DNA of 45,241 bases from Akkermansiaceae bacterium (GTDB taxonomy: Bacteria; Verrucomicrobiota; Verrucomicrobiia; Verrucomicrobiales; Akkermansiaceae). The stretch covers positions 1 through 45,241 of the forward strand of contig SUVK01000017.1 in the NCBI GenBank assembly GCA_015062055.1. Direction: 5' to 3'. Below are positions 7,651-17,021 of this stretch, piece by piece. The number at the start of each line of letters is the position of its first letter. The first letter of the stretch is position 1. The notes beneath the pieces are model-generated. The model made no database searches and was not told where the DNA came from. It worked only from the letters and a program-made list of their open reading frames with translations. A program made the position numbers and the translations under genes.

Positions 7651-10600
7651 ATGAAGCTCAGAAATTTTAAACCTTTGCCTAAGAAATTAGTCAAGAGAAA
7701 GAAGCATGGCTTTGCTTTGGTTGCTTCTTTGACGTTAATGATGCTCTTGGCAATTCTTGCTGTAGGTATTATGGCAACGGCAGATACCCAGAGCCGTATA
7801 TCTGCACAGACTATTCTTCAAGCGCAGGCACGCCAGCAGGCCCTGCTTGGTTTGGATGCCGCCATCGGTGAGCTGCAGGTGGCGCTCGGGCCCGATTGCC
7901 GCGTTACTGCCAGCTCCGGCATCTCTGATAAATGTGGCTCTCGCCACGTGCTCGGCGTCTGGGATAGTTGGTCCGGCCCCATATACGGCACCGCCAAACA
8001 CGGTGACCATAAGGGCAGCAAGATTAAAGAAACCTATACCCCCGGCCGTGCCTCCATGTTCCGCCGCTGGCTTATTTCTTCTCGCAATCCCCAGCAGGTC
8101 ACCAGTTTTGAAAGCGTGTCCTCCTTGGGTGCAGCAGAGCCCGGCAAACGCATTTGCATGGTAGGAGAGGGCACCGTGGGAAGCTTGGCCAAGTCATCCG
8201 AAGAAAGCGTATACGCCGACTTGGTATACACCCCCGATGCCGGTCGTAACAGAACATGCTATGCTTGGTGGATAGGTGGTGAAAACCAAAAAGCCAAAAT
8301 AACCATTCAAAATCCCGAGGTCGGCACCTCGCCCACAGCTATACTGCGGGCCACTTGGAATACCCCGGCCCCCATCTTCAAAAATGGCTCATTTACAGCA
8401 GAGACGATAGAAGACCCCAACAAGCTGCTCACCATGCGCAGCTTGGCCTATGCCGGCGGTACTCAAGAGTTCGGTATGCCCTATTTCTTTGATGTAACTA
8501 CGACTTCTTATACATTGCCCATCAATGTGCGAACCGGTGGCCTTAAGCAAGACCTCTGCTTGTTGTTGGGTAAGGAGGGCAACTTCAATGCCGCAAGAGA
8601 GTTCCGGGCGGATGATAAACGCGATTGCCCGATTGCAGAGTATGATAATGACTTGCAACCCGGCTCGGAGCCCAATATGCCGATTGGCTCATGGCAGAAT
8701 CTGTATGCCTACTACAACTGCTGGCCCAATGGCAGTGCTAAGGATGCCAAGAACGTAACGGCTCGACTCCTCGGCGATGTTGATAGAGCCTACACCCGTA
8801 TCAGTGGCGTGGCTATCCCCAACCAAGGCGATAACCGAACCCCGCAGAACCTTGAGGAATACTCGCCCGGTGGCGGTTGCTCCATTTACGATGCTCGCTC
8901 GCTGATGCATGATGGCAATGATGCAGCCGGTTATTCGCGCACACCGGTGTTGCTCTCCTATATGTGCACTTTCGGTCTGGTAGAAGAAGACCAGAAGAAA
9001 AGCGACGGCACCCCCGAGATGACGACCGACGAGCAAAAGGTATACCGCTTGGGCATGTGCTTCTCCCCCATGTTCTTGTGGTGGAACCCCTACAATGTAC
9101 CCATGAAGATTCGTGGCGAGCAGCTCTGGGCACAGTCCATCCCGTACAAAACAATTTGGCTGCAAACCTATGCTGTCTCTCAAGCCGGTACTTGGAATTA
9201 TACGTGGCAAACTTACGCCATGCGCCAGAGCTCCGGGGCGGATGGGTTCGGTATGGACTACGGTAACTACTTCCTCAATAGTGTAAACGGTGGTAATCAA
9301 GATATAGAGTTTGCCCCCGGTGAGATTATTTTCTTCTCTCACGGCTCCAGCCGTACTAACAAGAATGGCGCTTTTGATAACCCGTGGGTACCCGGGTACA
9401 ACCCCAGCTCGGTGTCCGGTTATAAGGCTCACTTCTACTCCATGGGTGCCGGCAAACAAAGTACGGATGCCGGCGTGGCCTCCGAAGCCAACATCAGCCA
9501 AGGCCTGCTCAAACTGAGACTTCGCTTGGGTATCAATGCATCCGGCGGCGCCTATACAACAGACGGCGTTTGGTTTGCTCCGCAAGTGGTAGAAGCCATC
9601 TCTGTGATGAATGGCTTTGCCGGCCGCTATCAGGATAGCGGTCATGACACCGCTGTAGGTAAGCGAGGCCACAGCCCGCAGCGCTTCTTGATGGGATGGT
9701 ACGACCCCAACACCGCAGGTGAGGGCGAAACCGTCATATGCGATGAAAACCGCAACGATGCCGTATGGCGCGTGGACGGTTCCCAGCGTGATAGCGCAGT
9801 GCCCTACTTCATCGCAGCAGTGGGTGTAGCACCCAAGTCTGCTAACAGGAATTTGGATGCTCGCGTGTTCGAAGGAGAAAACTACCGCACCAAATCCTGG
9901 CAGCACTCCAGCCCGGCCTTTTGGGGTGGCATGATTATCAAACCCGATAACCAGCAACGCCAGTATCACCCCTACCAACTTGCCGTGTTGGATGTAGGCG
10001 CCGGTATGAATGCCTGCCCCATGGACAGCATAGGCCGCAACGGTGTACTGGGTATCAACTCCGGTGGTGAGCAGGTTTCATTTGCCTCCGTGCTCGAGTT
10101 GCCGGTGCACCCGCCGTTCTCCCTGGCCGGCTTCTCCGGTATGCGCCTGCAGCCCGGTTGGTATGCCGCCTCGAGCGCCGGTTCTCTGCCGGCCTTGCGC
10201 CGCATGCTTTACCAGAGCGGTGTGCCGGGAGTCGGTATCGGCAATGCCTTTGCAGACCCCTGTTTGCCGGCAGATGGTATTTATGCCTCACATAAATCCA
10301 ACATCCCGACCGGCACCGGTGGCAATGGCAAGGTATTCAGTGATTTCTACGACCATGGTCTTTTGATTAATGATGCCATGTGGGATCGCTGGTTCTGCTC
10401 CTCCATCTCCGATATGCCCGAAAAAGAGGCCGATAAGGTAGCCAGAGACTTCTTCACCACAGAAGATAAAGGTGGTAAGAAGAGTGCGCGCACAACGCTC
10501 CCGGTTTCTCGTTACGTGCGTACAGGCGAGCCCTATCGCAATCAGGATATCGTGGCCAAAATCCTCAAAGACGATGGCTGGAAGTATGTGGCCCAATACC

Positions 10601-11460
10601 TGATGATCGACGGTGGCTTCAACGTCAACTCCACCTCTGTAGATGCATGGGCAGCCGCCCTTCAAGGCTTGGCCAGCCGTCAGCTTGTCACCAATGCTTC
10701 CGGCAAATTGGAGGTGGTAGAGGGTAGCTCCGCTAATAATACCGATGAGGTTATGTTCCCTCGCTTCATGGTATCTACCTCCAATCAACCCATTGACCCG
10801 GATGGCGGCTACAGCATGATGATGGGGTCTACCGAGGTTCGTGGTGGTAATGGTGGTGGCTTGGCCGCTTGGGGCGACATCCGCAAGCTTGACTCTGCCC
10901 AAATCCGCCAGTTGGCAGAAGAAATGGTCAAGCAAGTGAAGCTGCGTGGCCCCTTCCTCAATATGTCCGACTTCGTCAATCGCCGACTCGATTCCAAAAA
11001 CGAGGAATACGCCCTCAAGGGGGCTTTGCAGGCTGCCATCGACAATGCTCACCTCAACGACGGGTTCGACGATGAAACCACCGAGCCTCAGACCGGCGGC
11101 TCGCTTTACAAGTTCCCCGAGGCTGAAGAAGGCTCCATATACACCGCTGCACCCGGTTACTTGATTCAGAGCGACATTCTGCTCTCCTTGGGTAACATCT
11201 TGACCGTTCGCGACGATACCTTTACCATTCGTTCATACGGTGCCGTGCGCAGCGAGTCTGAGGGTGTCTTGGCTCAAGCTTGGTGCGAGGCTGTGGTGCA
11301 GCGCACCATCGAGTACGTGGACCCCACCAATGACCCGTCCGACTGTGATTACAACCCCGATGGTTCCCAGGGTAAGAATAAGCTTACCGCTACAAACAAG
11401 GTTGTTGGTCGCAAGTTCCGCATCGTTTCCTTCAAATGGCTCGATGCCTGGGATATCTGA
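7651..11460 (+). CDS. Giant pilin-like/GspK-like protein (Verru_Chthon cassette protein A type)
   Basis: The 1269-residue protein starts with a basic leader (KRKKHG) and a type IV prepilin-like helix FALVASLTLMMLLAILAVGI at residues 21-40. Processing at G20/F21 by a prepilin peptidase is expected. The usual Glu5 is absent, as in PilX/GspK minor pilins. A long Gly/Asn/Tyr/Trp-rich extracellular part follows. Near the C-terminus, LNMSDFVNRRL and LTVRDDTFTIRSYGAVRSES recall the GspK fold. The overall plan matches TIGR02600-type proteins known from Verrucomicrobia; this is from memory and was not searched. Promoter and terminator flank it, so it is transcribed alone, without the usual cassette partners. 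It may be a minor pilin or pseudopilin-like surface protein. Confidence 0.75.
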   Translation: MKLRNFKPLPKKLVKRKKHGFALVASLTLMMLLAILAVGIMATADTQSRISAQTILQAQARQQALLGLDAAIGELQVALGPDCRVTASSGISDKCGSRHVLGVWDSWSGPIYGTAKHGDHKGSKIKETYTPGRASMFRRWLISSRNPQQVTSFESVSSLGAAEPGKRICMVGEGTVGSLAKSSEESVYADLVYTPDAGRNRTCYAWWIGGENQKAKITIQNPEVGTSPTAILRATWNTPAPIFKNGSFTAETIEDPNKLLTMRSLAYAGGTQEFGMPYFFDVTTTSYTLPINVRTGGLKQDLCLLLGKEGNFNAAREFRADDKRDCPIAEYDNDLQPGSEPNMPIGSWQNLYAYYNCWPNGSAKDAKNVTARLLGDVDRAYTRISGVAIPNQGDNRTPQNLEEYSPGGGCSIYDARSLMHDGNDAAGYSRTPVLLSYMCTFGLVEEDQKKSDGTPEMTTDEQKVYRLGMCFSPMFLWWNPYNVPMKIRGEQLWAQSIPYKTIWLQTYAVSQAGTWNYTWQTYAMRQSSGADGFGMDYGNYFLNSVNGGNQDIEFAPGEIIFFSHGSSRTNKNGAFDNPWVPGYNPSSVSGYKAHFYSMGAGKQSTDAGVASEANISQGLLKLRLRLGINASGGAYTTDGVWFAPQVVEAISVMNGFAGRYQDSGHDTAVGKRGHSPQRFLMGWYDPNTAGEGETVICDENRNDAVWRVDGSQRDSAVPYFIAAVGVAPKSANRNLDARVFEGENYRTKSWQHSSPAFWGGMIIKPDNQQRQYHPYQLAVLDVGAGMNACPMDSIGRNGVLGINSGGEQVSFASVLELPVHPPFSLAGFSGMRLQPGWYAASSAGSLPALRRMLYQSGVPGVGIGNAFADPCLPADGIYASHKSNIPTGTGGNGKVFSDFYDHGLLINDAMWDRWFCSSISDMPEKEADKVARDFFTTEDKGGKKSARTTLPVSRYVRTGEPYRNQDIVAKILKDDGWKYVAQYLMIDGGFNVNSTSVDAWAAALQGLASRQLVTNASGKLEVVEGSSANNTDEVMFPRFMVSTSNQPIDPDGGYSMMMGSTEVRGGNGGGLAAWGDIRKLDSAQIRQLAEEMVKQVKLRGPFLNMSDFVNRRLDSKNEEYALKGALQAAIDNAHLNDGFDDETTEPQTGGSLYKFPEAEEGSIYTAAPGYLIQSDILLSLGNILTVRDDTFTIRSYGAVRSESEGVLAQAWCEAVVQRTIEYVDPTNDPSDCDYNPDGSQGKNKLTATNKVVGRKFRIVSFKWLDAWDI

Positions 11461-11480
11461 TGCCTTTGTTTCAGAATAAT

Positions 11481-11519
11481 ACAAAACAGCCCACATCTGC
11501 TTGATGTGGGCTGTTTTGT
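11481..11519. terminator. Perfect 17-bp bidirectional hairpin after the pilin-like gene
   Basis: Bases 11481-11497 are the exact reverse complement of 11503-11519 around loop TGCTT. The A-rich and T-rich stem ends make it a likely terminator on either strand. Confidence 0.85.
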
Positions 11520-11875
11520 TAGTTGGGTGAAAATTACAAGAGGGCAGGGGAGATGTAAGGCTTGTTCCCATGCTCGTTTTTTGTGTCATTTTAATGAAAA
11601 AATGCTTCCTCGCGTGCGCGCGCGTACATATATATGAGCAAATTTTAGGGAAATGTGCATAAAATGTAGAAAAATTTACGTAATACTGAAGAAAAGGCTT
11701 GCAAAATCGTTAAAATATAGTAGACTTGTGCACCTCCTAATCTGTAGGAATACAGAAACAAAGGAGCACGAACTATCGGGTTCACCGCCGGATAAACGGA
11801 ACTCTTCTCCGGTAATGAGAAGCTCTTCCTCCTCCGGCTACCACCTGAAACTAATTAATAATCAAAGAAGGAAAC
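11520..11875 (+). promoter_or_regulatory. rpsL upstream region: Z-DNA-prone tract, promoter, structured leader
   Basis: No gene is visible here. Bases 11611-11636 alternate pyrimidine and purine without a break for 26 bases. A candidate promoter is TTGCAA (11699-11704), 16 bases, TAGACT (11721-11726); TATAGT at 11716 is an alternative -10 box. Downstream, 11741-11756 forms a 6-bp hairpin with a GGAA tetraloop, enclosed by an outer stem (GTGC/CTCC at 11728-11737 with GGAGCAC at 11763-11769). CTTCTC/GAGAAG can pair around 11800-11825. A clear Shine-Dalgarno AGAAGGA precedes the rpsL ATG. Autogenous control by a ribosomal protein is possible but unproven. Confidence 0.5.
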
Positions 11876-12277
11876 ATGCCGACCATCAATCAGCTCGTCC
11901 GAAAGGGACGTATCGTACCGGAAGAGAAGTCGAAGTCTCGCGCTCTTCATAGCTGCCCGCAGCGTCGTGGCGTCTGCCTCCAGGTGATGACGCGTACGCC
12001 GAAGAAGCCTAACTCCGCTCTTCGTAAAGTTGCTAAAGTTCGCCTTACCAATGGCGAAGAAGTTATCGCCTACATCGGCGGTGAGGGCCACAACCTCCAA
12101 GAACACTCCATCGTACTTGTACGCGGTGGTCGTGTAAAGGACTTGCCCGGTGTGCGTTATCACATCGTTCGTGGTGCTCTGGACTGCCTTGGCGTAGACA
12201 AGCGCCGTCGTGGCCGTTCTAAGTACGGTGCCAAGCGCCCCAAAGCCGGTGCCGCCGCTCCCGCTAAGAAGAAATAA
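11876..12277 (+). CDS. rpsL: Ribosomal protein uS12
   Basis: This decoding-site protein of the small subunit is 133 residues long. It keeps the signature [20 protein letters not shown] and the [17 protein letters not shown] loop, where streptomycin-resistance changes map. The lysines of PKKPN and of RVKDLPG are the wild-type kind. The tail ends KKK after an Ala/Pro-rich stretch, slightly longer than usual. It is the first gene of the ribosomal operon and is preceded by AGAAGGA at a good distance. rpsG follows after 28 bases. Confidence 0.98.
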   Translation: MPTINQLVRKGRIVPEEKSKSRALHSCPQRRGVCLQVMTRTPKKPNSALRKVAKVRLTNGEEVIAYIGGEGHNLQEHSIVLVRGGRVKDLPGVRYHIVRGALDCLGVDKRRRGRSKYGAKRPKAGAAAPAKKK

Positions 12278-12305
12278 ACTGTTGAACTTTTAATATCATA
12301 CTATT

Positions 12306-12779
12306 ATGGCTCGTCGTAAACGCGTCTATAAGAAGATTGAGCGTCGTGACTCTCGTTACGACTCTGTATTGGTAGGCCGCCTTATTGGTAAGGTGATGCT
12401 TGCCGGCAAGCGCGCTCTTGCAGAGCGCATCGTTTACAAGGCTATCGACCTTGCAAACGAGGGTACGGACACCGTAAGCCCCCTCGAGGTGCTCACCCGT
12501 GCCATCGAGAACGCCAAGCCCCGTGTGGAGGTAAAGAGCCGCCGCGTGGGTGGTGCTACCTACCAAGTACCCTTGGAGGTTGCTCCTGACCGTTCCGAAG
12601 CTCTTGCCATGCGTTGGATCATCAATTATGCCCGCAATCGTAAGGGTATCCCGATGGCCAAGGCTCTTGCCAATGAAATTAAAGAGGCCGCTGCCAACCA
12701 AGGTGCCGCCGTGCGCAAGCGCGACGACGTACACAAGATGGCTCAGGCCAACCGCGCCTTTGCTCACTTCCGCTGGTAA
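12306..12779 (+). CDS. rpsG: Ribosomal protein uS7
   Basis: This primary 16S 3'-domain binding protein of the small-subunit head is 157 residues, the normal bacterial length. It opens MARRKRVYKK and contains KPRVEVKSRRVGGATYQVPLE and the terminal AFAHFRW. It lies second in the operon, between rpsL and fusA. No Shine-Dalgarno sequence is visible before its ATG; the upstream bases are T/A-rich. Confidence 0.98.
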   Translation: MARRKRVYKKIERRDSRYDSVLVGRLIGKVMLAGKRALAERIVYKAIDLANEGTDTVSPLEVLTRAIENAKPRVEVKSRRVGGATYQVPLEVAPDRSEALAMRWIINYARNRKGIPMAKALANEIKEAAANQGAAVRKRDDVHKMAQANRAFAHFRW

Positions 12780-12841
12780 TCCTGCGTGAGTTTTTCTCGT
12801 AATCTCTGAAAATAATAACATTCATATTACTTTACTGAATT

Positions 12842-15022
12842 ATGGCTAGTTACAGCAGCCCAGACCGCAAGGCCCCGCTCGAGCGCTACCGCAACTTCGG
12901 TATCGCTGCTCACATCGACGGTGGCAAAACCACGCTTTCCGAGCGCATCCTTTTCTACACCGGCATGATCCACAAGATCGGCGAGACCCACGAGGGTTCT
13001 GCGACGACCGACTGGATGGAACAGGAGCAGGAACGCGGTATTACCATTACCTCCGCCGCCGTTACAACTAACTGGAAACAGTTGCCTGCCGAGGGCTGCT
13101 GCAAGCTTTTCGAGAACGAGAACTTCCAGCTCAACGTAATTGACACCCCCGGGCACGTAGACTTCACTGCTGAGGTGGAGCGCTCCCTGCGTGTGCTCGA
13201 CGGTGCCATCGTGGTGTTCTGCGGTGTTGCCGGTGTGCAGCCCCAGACCCAGACTGTATGGCGCCAAGCCAACAAGTACGAGGTGCCCCGCATCTGCTTC
13301 GTCAACAAGATGGACCGCACGGGTGCCAACTTCAACAACGTTCTTTCCGACATCCGCACCAAGCTTGGTGCCAACGCCGCTCCCGTTCTCATCCCCATCG
13401 GCTCTGAGGACAAACTCTGCGGCCAGATTGACGTGGTAAACCAGAAGGCCATCTACTACGCAGACTCCGACCGCATGGGCTCCACCTACGAGGTCAAGGA
13501 GCTTGAGGGCGAGGTCAAGGAGATTGCCGAGGCTGCTCTTGAGGAGCTCAAAGAGGCCGTTGCCAACGTGGACGACGAGCTCGGTGAACTCTTCCTCATG
13601 GAGGAACCCATCGATGCCCCCACCCTCAAGGCTGCCATTCGTCGCGCCTGCATCGCCAACAAGTTCATCCCCGTAACCGGTGGTTCTGCTTTCAAGAACA
13701 AGGGTGTACAGGGCCTTCTCGATGCTGTTGTTGACTATCTGCCCTCTCCCCTCGAGGCCAAGCTTGCCACCGTTACCGGTACCATCCCCACCGGCCTTGA
13801 CGAAAACGGCTACGAGACTTTCGAGACCAAGGAGATCATCCCCTCCGACAACGACAAACCCGTTGCTCTTGCATTCAAGCTCTGGGCCGACAAGTTCGTG
13901 GGTTCCCTCGTATTCATCCGCGTATACACCGGCGTTATCCGCAAGGGTGATACCGTATACAACCCCCGCACTCGTAAGCGTGAGCGCGTAGGCCGTCTCC
14001 TCCAGATTCAGGCCAACGTACACACCGATGTGAACGAAGTATACTCCGGCGATATCGCCGCCATCGTGGGCCTCAAGAATGCCACCACCGGTGACACCCT
14101 CGCCTCCGACGACTTCGACTTCACCCTCGAGCCCCCCACCTTCCCCGACACCGTTATCTCCATGGCTGTAGAGCCCCTTACCAAGGCCGACCAGGAGAAG
14201 ATGTCCAACGCCCTTCAGCGCCTCTCTGCCGAGGACCCCACCTTCCGCGTTAAGACCGACGAGGAAACCGGCCAAACCATTATTGCCGGTATGGGTGAGT
14301 TGCACCTCGACATTATTGTAGACCGCCTCAAGCGCGAGTTCAAGGTAGAGGCCAACACCGGTAAGCCCCAGATTGCCTACCGCGAAACCATCACCAAGTC
14401 CGCAGACCGCGTACAGGGCAAGCTTGTTAAGCAGTCCGGTGGTCGTGGTCAGTACGGTGACGTTGTTATCGCCATGCGCCCCGGCGAGCGTGGTACCGGC
14501 CTCAAGATTGCCAACAAGATTGTTGGTGGTGCCATTCCCAAGGAGTACATGAATGCCGTGTACGCCGGTTTGAACGAGGCTATGAACTCCGGTACCGTAG
14601 CCGGCTACCCCGTAGAGGACGTAGAGGTTGACGTAATCGACGGTTCTTACCACGAAGTTGACTCCAACGAAAACGCCTTCAAGATGGCCGCTATCTTTGC
14701 CATGAAGAACGCCTTTGCCAAGTGCGCCCCCGTGCTGCTTGAGCCCATCATGGCCGTAGAAGTTGTAACACCCGCCGAAAACCAGGGCGATATCATGGGC
14801 GACCTCAACCGCCGCCGCGCTCAAATCAACAACATGGAGCACAAGAACAACGAGTGTGTTCTCACCGCTTCTGTGCCGCTGGCCGAGATGTTCGGTTACT
14901 CCACAGACATCCGCACCCTCTCCAAGGGCCTCGCCTCTTACTCCATGGAACCCTCCCACTTCGAACAAGTACCCCAGAACCTTGTCACCGAAATCGTCAA
15001 GGCTCGCGGTGGTAACAAATAA
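12842..15022 (+). CDS. fusA: Elongation factor G
   Basis: This GTPase drives ribosomal translocation and, with RRF, recycling. The 726-residue length is slightly above the usual ~700. The P-loop reads AHIDGGKTTLSERILFYTG, with Gly where most EF-G have Ala. The switch II motif DTPGHVDFT and the G4 motif NKMD are intact. Domains II-V follow with GMGELHLDI and the C-terminal domain IV/V core. Codon use is strongly biased to C-ending codons, as expected of a very highly expressed gene. tuf does not follow; rpsJ starts 38 bases downstream. No Shine-Dalgarno sequence is seen. Confidence 0.98.
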   Translation: MASYSSPDRKAPLERYRNFGIAAHIDGGKTTLSERILFYTGMIHKIGETHEGSATTDWMEQEQERGITITSAAVTTNWKQLPAEGCCKLFENENFQLNVIDTPGHVDFTAEVERSLRVLDGAIVVFCGVAGVQPQTQTVWRQANKYEVPRICFVNKMDRTGANFNNVLSDIRTKLGANAAPVLIPIGSEDKLCGQIDVVNQKAIYYADSDRMGSTYEVKELEGEVKEIAEAALEELKEAVANVDDELGELFLMEEPIDAPTLKAAIRRACIANKFIPVTGGSAFKNKGVQGLLDAVVDYLPSPLEAKLATVTGTIPTGLDENGYETFETKEIIPSDNDKPVALAFKLWADKFVGSLVFIRVYTGVIRKGDTVYNPRTRKRERVGRLLQIQANVHTDVNEVYSGDIAAIVGLKNATTGDTLASDDFDFTLEPPTFPDTVISMAVEPLTKADQEKMSNALQRLSAEDPTFRVKTDEETGQTIIAGMGELHLDIIVDRLKREFKVEANTGKPQIAYRETITKSADRVQGKLVKQSGGRGQYGDVVIAMRPGERGTGLKIANKIVGGAIPKEYMNAVYAGLNEAMNSGTVAGYPVEDVEVDVIDGSYHEVDSNENAFKMAAIFAMKNAFAKCAPVLLEPIMAVEVVTPAENQGDIMGDLNRRRAQINNMEHKNNECVLTASVPLAEMFGYSTDIRTLSKGLASYSMEPSHFEQVPQNLVTEIVKARGGNK

Positions 15023-15060
15023 ACCAACCTAATTACTAACCTAAACATAACCGCACGTTC

Positions 15061-15369
15061 ATGCAAAGTCCCAAAATCCGCATCCGTCTCCGTGCTTTTG
15101 ACAGCCGCGCTATCGACCGCTCCGCATCCGAGATCGTCGAGACAGCTAAACGCACGGGCGCCAAAGTTGCCGGTCCGATTCCTTTGCCGACTCGTATCGA
15201 GAAGTTCTCTGTGAACCGCTCGGTCCATGTTAATAAGAAATCTGCCGACCAGTTCGAAATCCGCACTCACAAGCGTCTCCTCGACATCGTGGAGCCGACC
15301 AGCCGCACGGTTGAAGAGCTCAAGAAGCTCAACCTGCCCGCCGGTGTGGACATTACCATCAAGATCTAA
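15061..15369 (+). CDS. rpsJ: Ribosomal protein uS10
   Basis: This 102-residue small-subunit protein also serves as the NusE antitermination factor. Recognisable segments are [40 protein letters not shown] and the terminal [11 protein letters not shown]. It heads the S10-type gene order here but is joined to the str genes without an intervening terminator. No Shine-Dalgarno sequence is apparent. Confidence 0.98.
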   Translation: MQSPKIRIRLRAFDSRAIDRSASEIVETAKRTGAKVAGPIPLPTRIEKFSVNRSVHVNKKSADQFEIRTHKRLLDIVEPTSRTVEELKKLNLPAGVDITIKI

Positions 15370-15423
15370 TCCACCTGATTCGGATCCATCATTACGAACC
15401 TTAACACAGATTTTTTACATAAC

Positions 15424-16068
15424 ATGTCTTTAGGACTCATTGGTAAGAAAGTTGGCATGACCCGCGTTTTCAACAAGGAAACCGGCGCCATGGTTCCCGT
15501 CACCGTCATCGACGTGACCGGCAACACTTACGGCCAGATTAAGACCGTGGAGAGCGATGGTTACAACGCTATCCAGGTTGCTTTCGACGAGCAGAAGGAG
15601 AGCCGCCTCTCCAAGCCCGTTGCAGGCCATTTCAAGAAACTCGGCATCGCCCCCGCCAAGCTCCTCAAGGAGTTCCGCGTAGATGCTTCTGAGCTGCCCG
15701 CTGAAGGTGCCGCTCACCCCGGCTGCTCCCTCTTCGAGGAAGGTGCTTGGGTAGACGTCATCGGTACCAGCAAGGGTAAGGGCTTCCAGGGTGTTGTGCG
15801 TCGTCACAACTTCTCCGGCTCCCCCATGACCCACGGCTCCATGATGCACCGTCGTACCGGTGGTGTTGGTGCTTGCGCTACTCCCTCCCGTGTATGGAAG
15901 GGCCAGAAGATGCCCGGCCACATGGGCAACGAGCGCAAGACCGTGCAGAACCTCAAGGTCGTACAAGTACGCCCCGAGGACAACGTAATCCTCGTATCCG
16001 GTCCCGTACCGGGTGCCAAGGGCTCATACGTTGTGGTTCGCCCCGCCAAGAAGAAGAACGGTAAATAA
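15424..16068 (+). CDS. rplC: Ribosomal protein uL3
   Basis: This 214-residue large-subunit protein reaches towards the peptidyl transferase centre. It begins LGLIGKKVGMTRVF and contains GTSKGKGFQGVVRRHNF and the HGSMMHRRTGGVG loop. The GxKMPGHMGN segment, which carries the glutamine methylated by PrmB in many bacteria, is present as KMPGHMGNERKTVQN. Gene order rpsJ-rplC-rplD is the standard S10 order. Confidence 0.98.
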   Translation: MSLGLIGKKVGMTRVFNKETGAMVPVTVIDVTGNTYGQIKTVESDGYNAIQVAFDEQKESRLSKPVAGHFKKLGIAPAKLLKEFRVDASELPAEGAAHPGCSLFEEGAWVDVIGTSKGKGFQGVVRRHNFSGSPMTHGSMMHRRTGGVGACATPSRVWKGQKMPGHMGNERKTVQNLKVVQVRPEDNVILVSGPVPGAKGSYVVVRPAKKKNGK

Positions 16069-16092
16069 TATACGAACTAGGAGAACCTATCT

Positions 16093-16701
16093 ATGTCCGC
16101 AACAGAATTCACAATCGAAGCAGCTACCGCCGCCAACATCGTGACGGTAGGGCCCGAGAAGGGCAGCCAGGCCGTGCATGACCTGGTAACTGCTTACCGC
16201 GCAAACCGCCGTACCGGTTCTGCCAACACCAAGACACGTGGTGAGGTAGCCGGTAACAACCGCAAGATCTACCGTCAGAAGGGCACGGGTAATGCCCGTC
16301 ACGGCGACCATCAGTCCCCCATTTTCGTGGGTGGTGGTGTTGTGTTCGGCCCCCGTCCCTGCGATTACAGCAAGAAGGTGAACAAGTCTACCCGCAAGCT
16401 GGCTCTTCGCCGCGTGCTTGGGGACATCATCTCCGGCGGTAAGGTCTGCACCGTTCCTTCCTTCAGCATCGAGGATGGTAAGACCAAGAGCTTCATCGCC
16501 GCAGTGGCAGAGATTGCCACCGGCAAGAAAGTACTCATCATCTCCGATAACTTTGACGAGATGACCAAGCGCGCCGGCCGCAACGTTGCCGAGGTGCTCC
16601 TCATGAGCGCCGCCGAGGTAAACGTCGAGCAGCTTTTGCACGCCAACAAGGTCGTCATCGTTGAATCTGCACTTGAAACCATCGCCAACCGCACCAAGTA
16701 A
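16093..16701 (+). CDS. rplD: Ribosomal protein uL4
   Basis: This 202-residue large-subunit protein has a globular domain on the surface and an extended loop in the exit tunnel. The loop is visible as RQKGTGNARHGDHQSPIFVGGG. A proper Shine-Dalgarno AGGAG stands upstream. In other bacteria L4 represses the S10 operon through its leader; no homologous leader is evident here. rplW begins one base after its stop. Confidence 0.97.
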   Translation: MSATEFTIEAATAANIVTVGPEKGSQAVHDLVTAYRANRRTGSANTKTRGEVAGNNRKIYRQKGTGNARHGDHQSPIFVGGGVVFGPRPCDYSKKVNKSTRKLALRRVLGDIISGGKVCTVPSFSIEDGKTKSFIAAVAEIATGKKVLIISDNFDEMTKRAGRNVAEVLLMSAAEVNVEQLLHANKVVIVESALETIANRTK

Positions 16702-16702
16702 T

Positions 16703-16987
16703 ATGAACAACATTTACGACGTTATCAAGAAGCCCCGCGTGTCTGAAAAGGCCGCTGTGCTGCATGAAGTCACAGGTGAGCTTGTGCTTGAAGTGGCGGT
16801 GAAGGCCACCAAGCTTGAAATCAAGCAGGCCGTTGAGAAATGCCTCGGCAAGAAGGTAGCTTCCGTTCGCACTGCCAACTACGACGGCAAGGTACGCCGC
16901 ACCCGCACCAAGGATGCCGGCTGCGCCCCCGCCTGGAAGAAGGCCTACGTGCGCCTCGCTGCCGGTGAAACCCTCGACCTCGTGTAA
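16703..16987 (+). CDS. rplW: Ribosomal protein uL23
   Basis: This 94-residue protein at the exit of the ribosomal tunnel is the docking site for trigger factor and SRP. It opens MNNIYDVIKKPRVSEKA and contains VEKCLGKKVASVRT. I chose the ATG at 16703, immediately after the rplD stop, because an earlier in-frame ATG at 16661 would add 14 residues of rplD-overlapping sequence. Coupled translation with rplD is likely. Confidence 0.96.
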   Translation: MNNIYDVIKKPRVSEKAAVLHEVTGELVLEVAVKATKLEIKQAVEKCLGKKVASVRTANYDGKVRRTRTKDAGCAPAWKKAYVRLAAGETLDLV

Positions 16988-17021
16988 TCCGGAAACCCTA
17001 AGACCATAGAAGTAAGCTATC

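Noticed and set aside
8689..9978. 429-codon open frame opposite the pilin-like gene
   Set aside because: A shadow of a GC-biased reading frame; the opposite strand encodes the continuous pilin-like protein.
12827..14968. 713-codon open frame on the minus strand opposite fusA
   Set aside because: It mirrors the strongly biased codons of fusA, is Gly/Val/Leu-rich low-complexity, and has no promoter or known motif.
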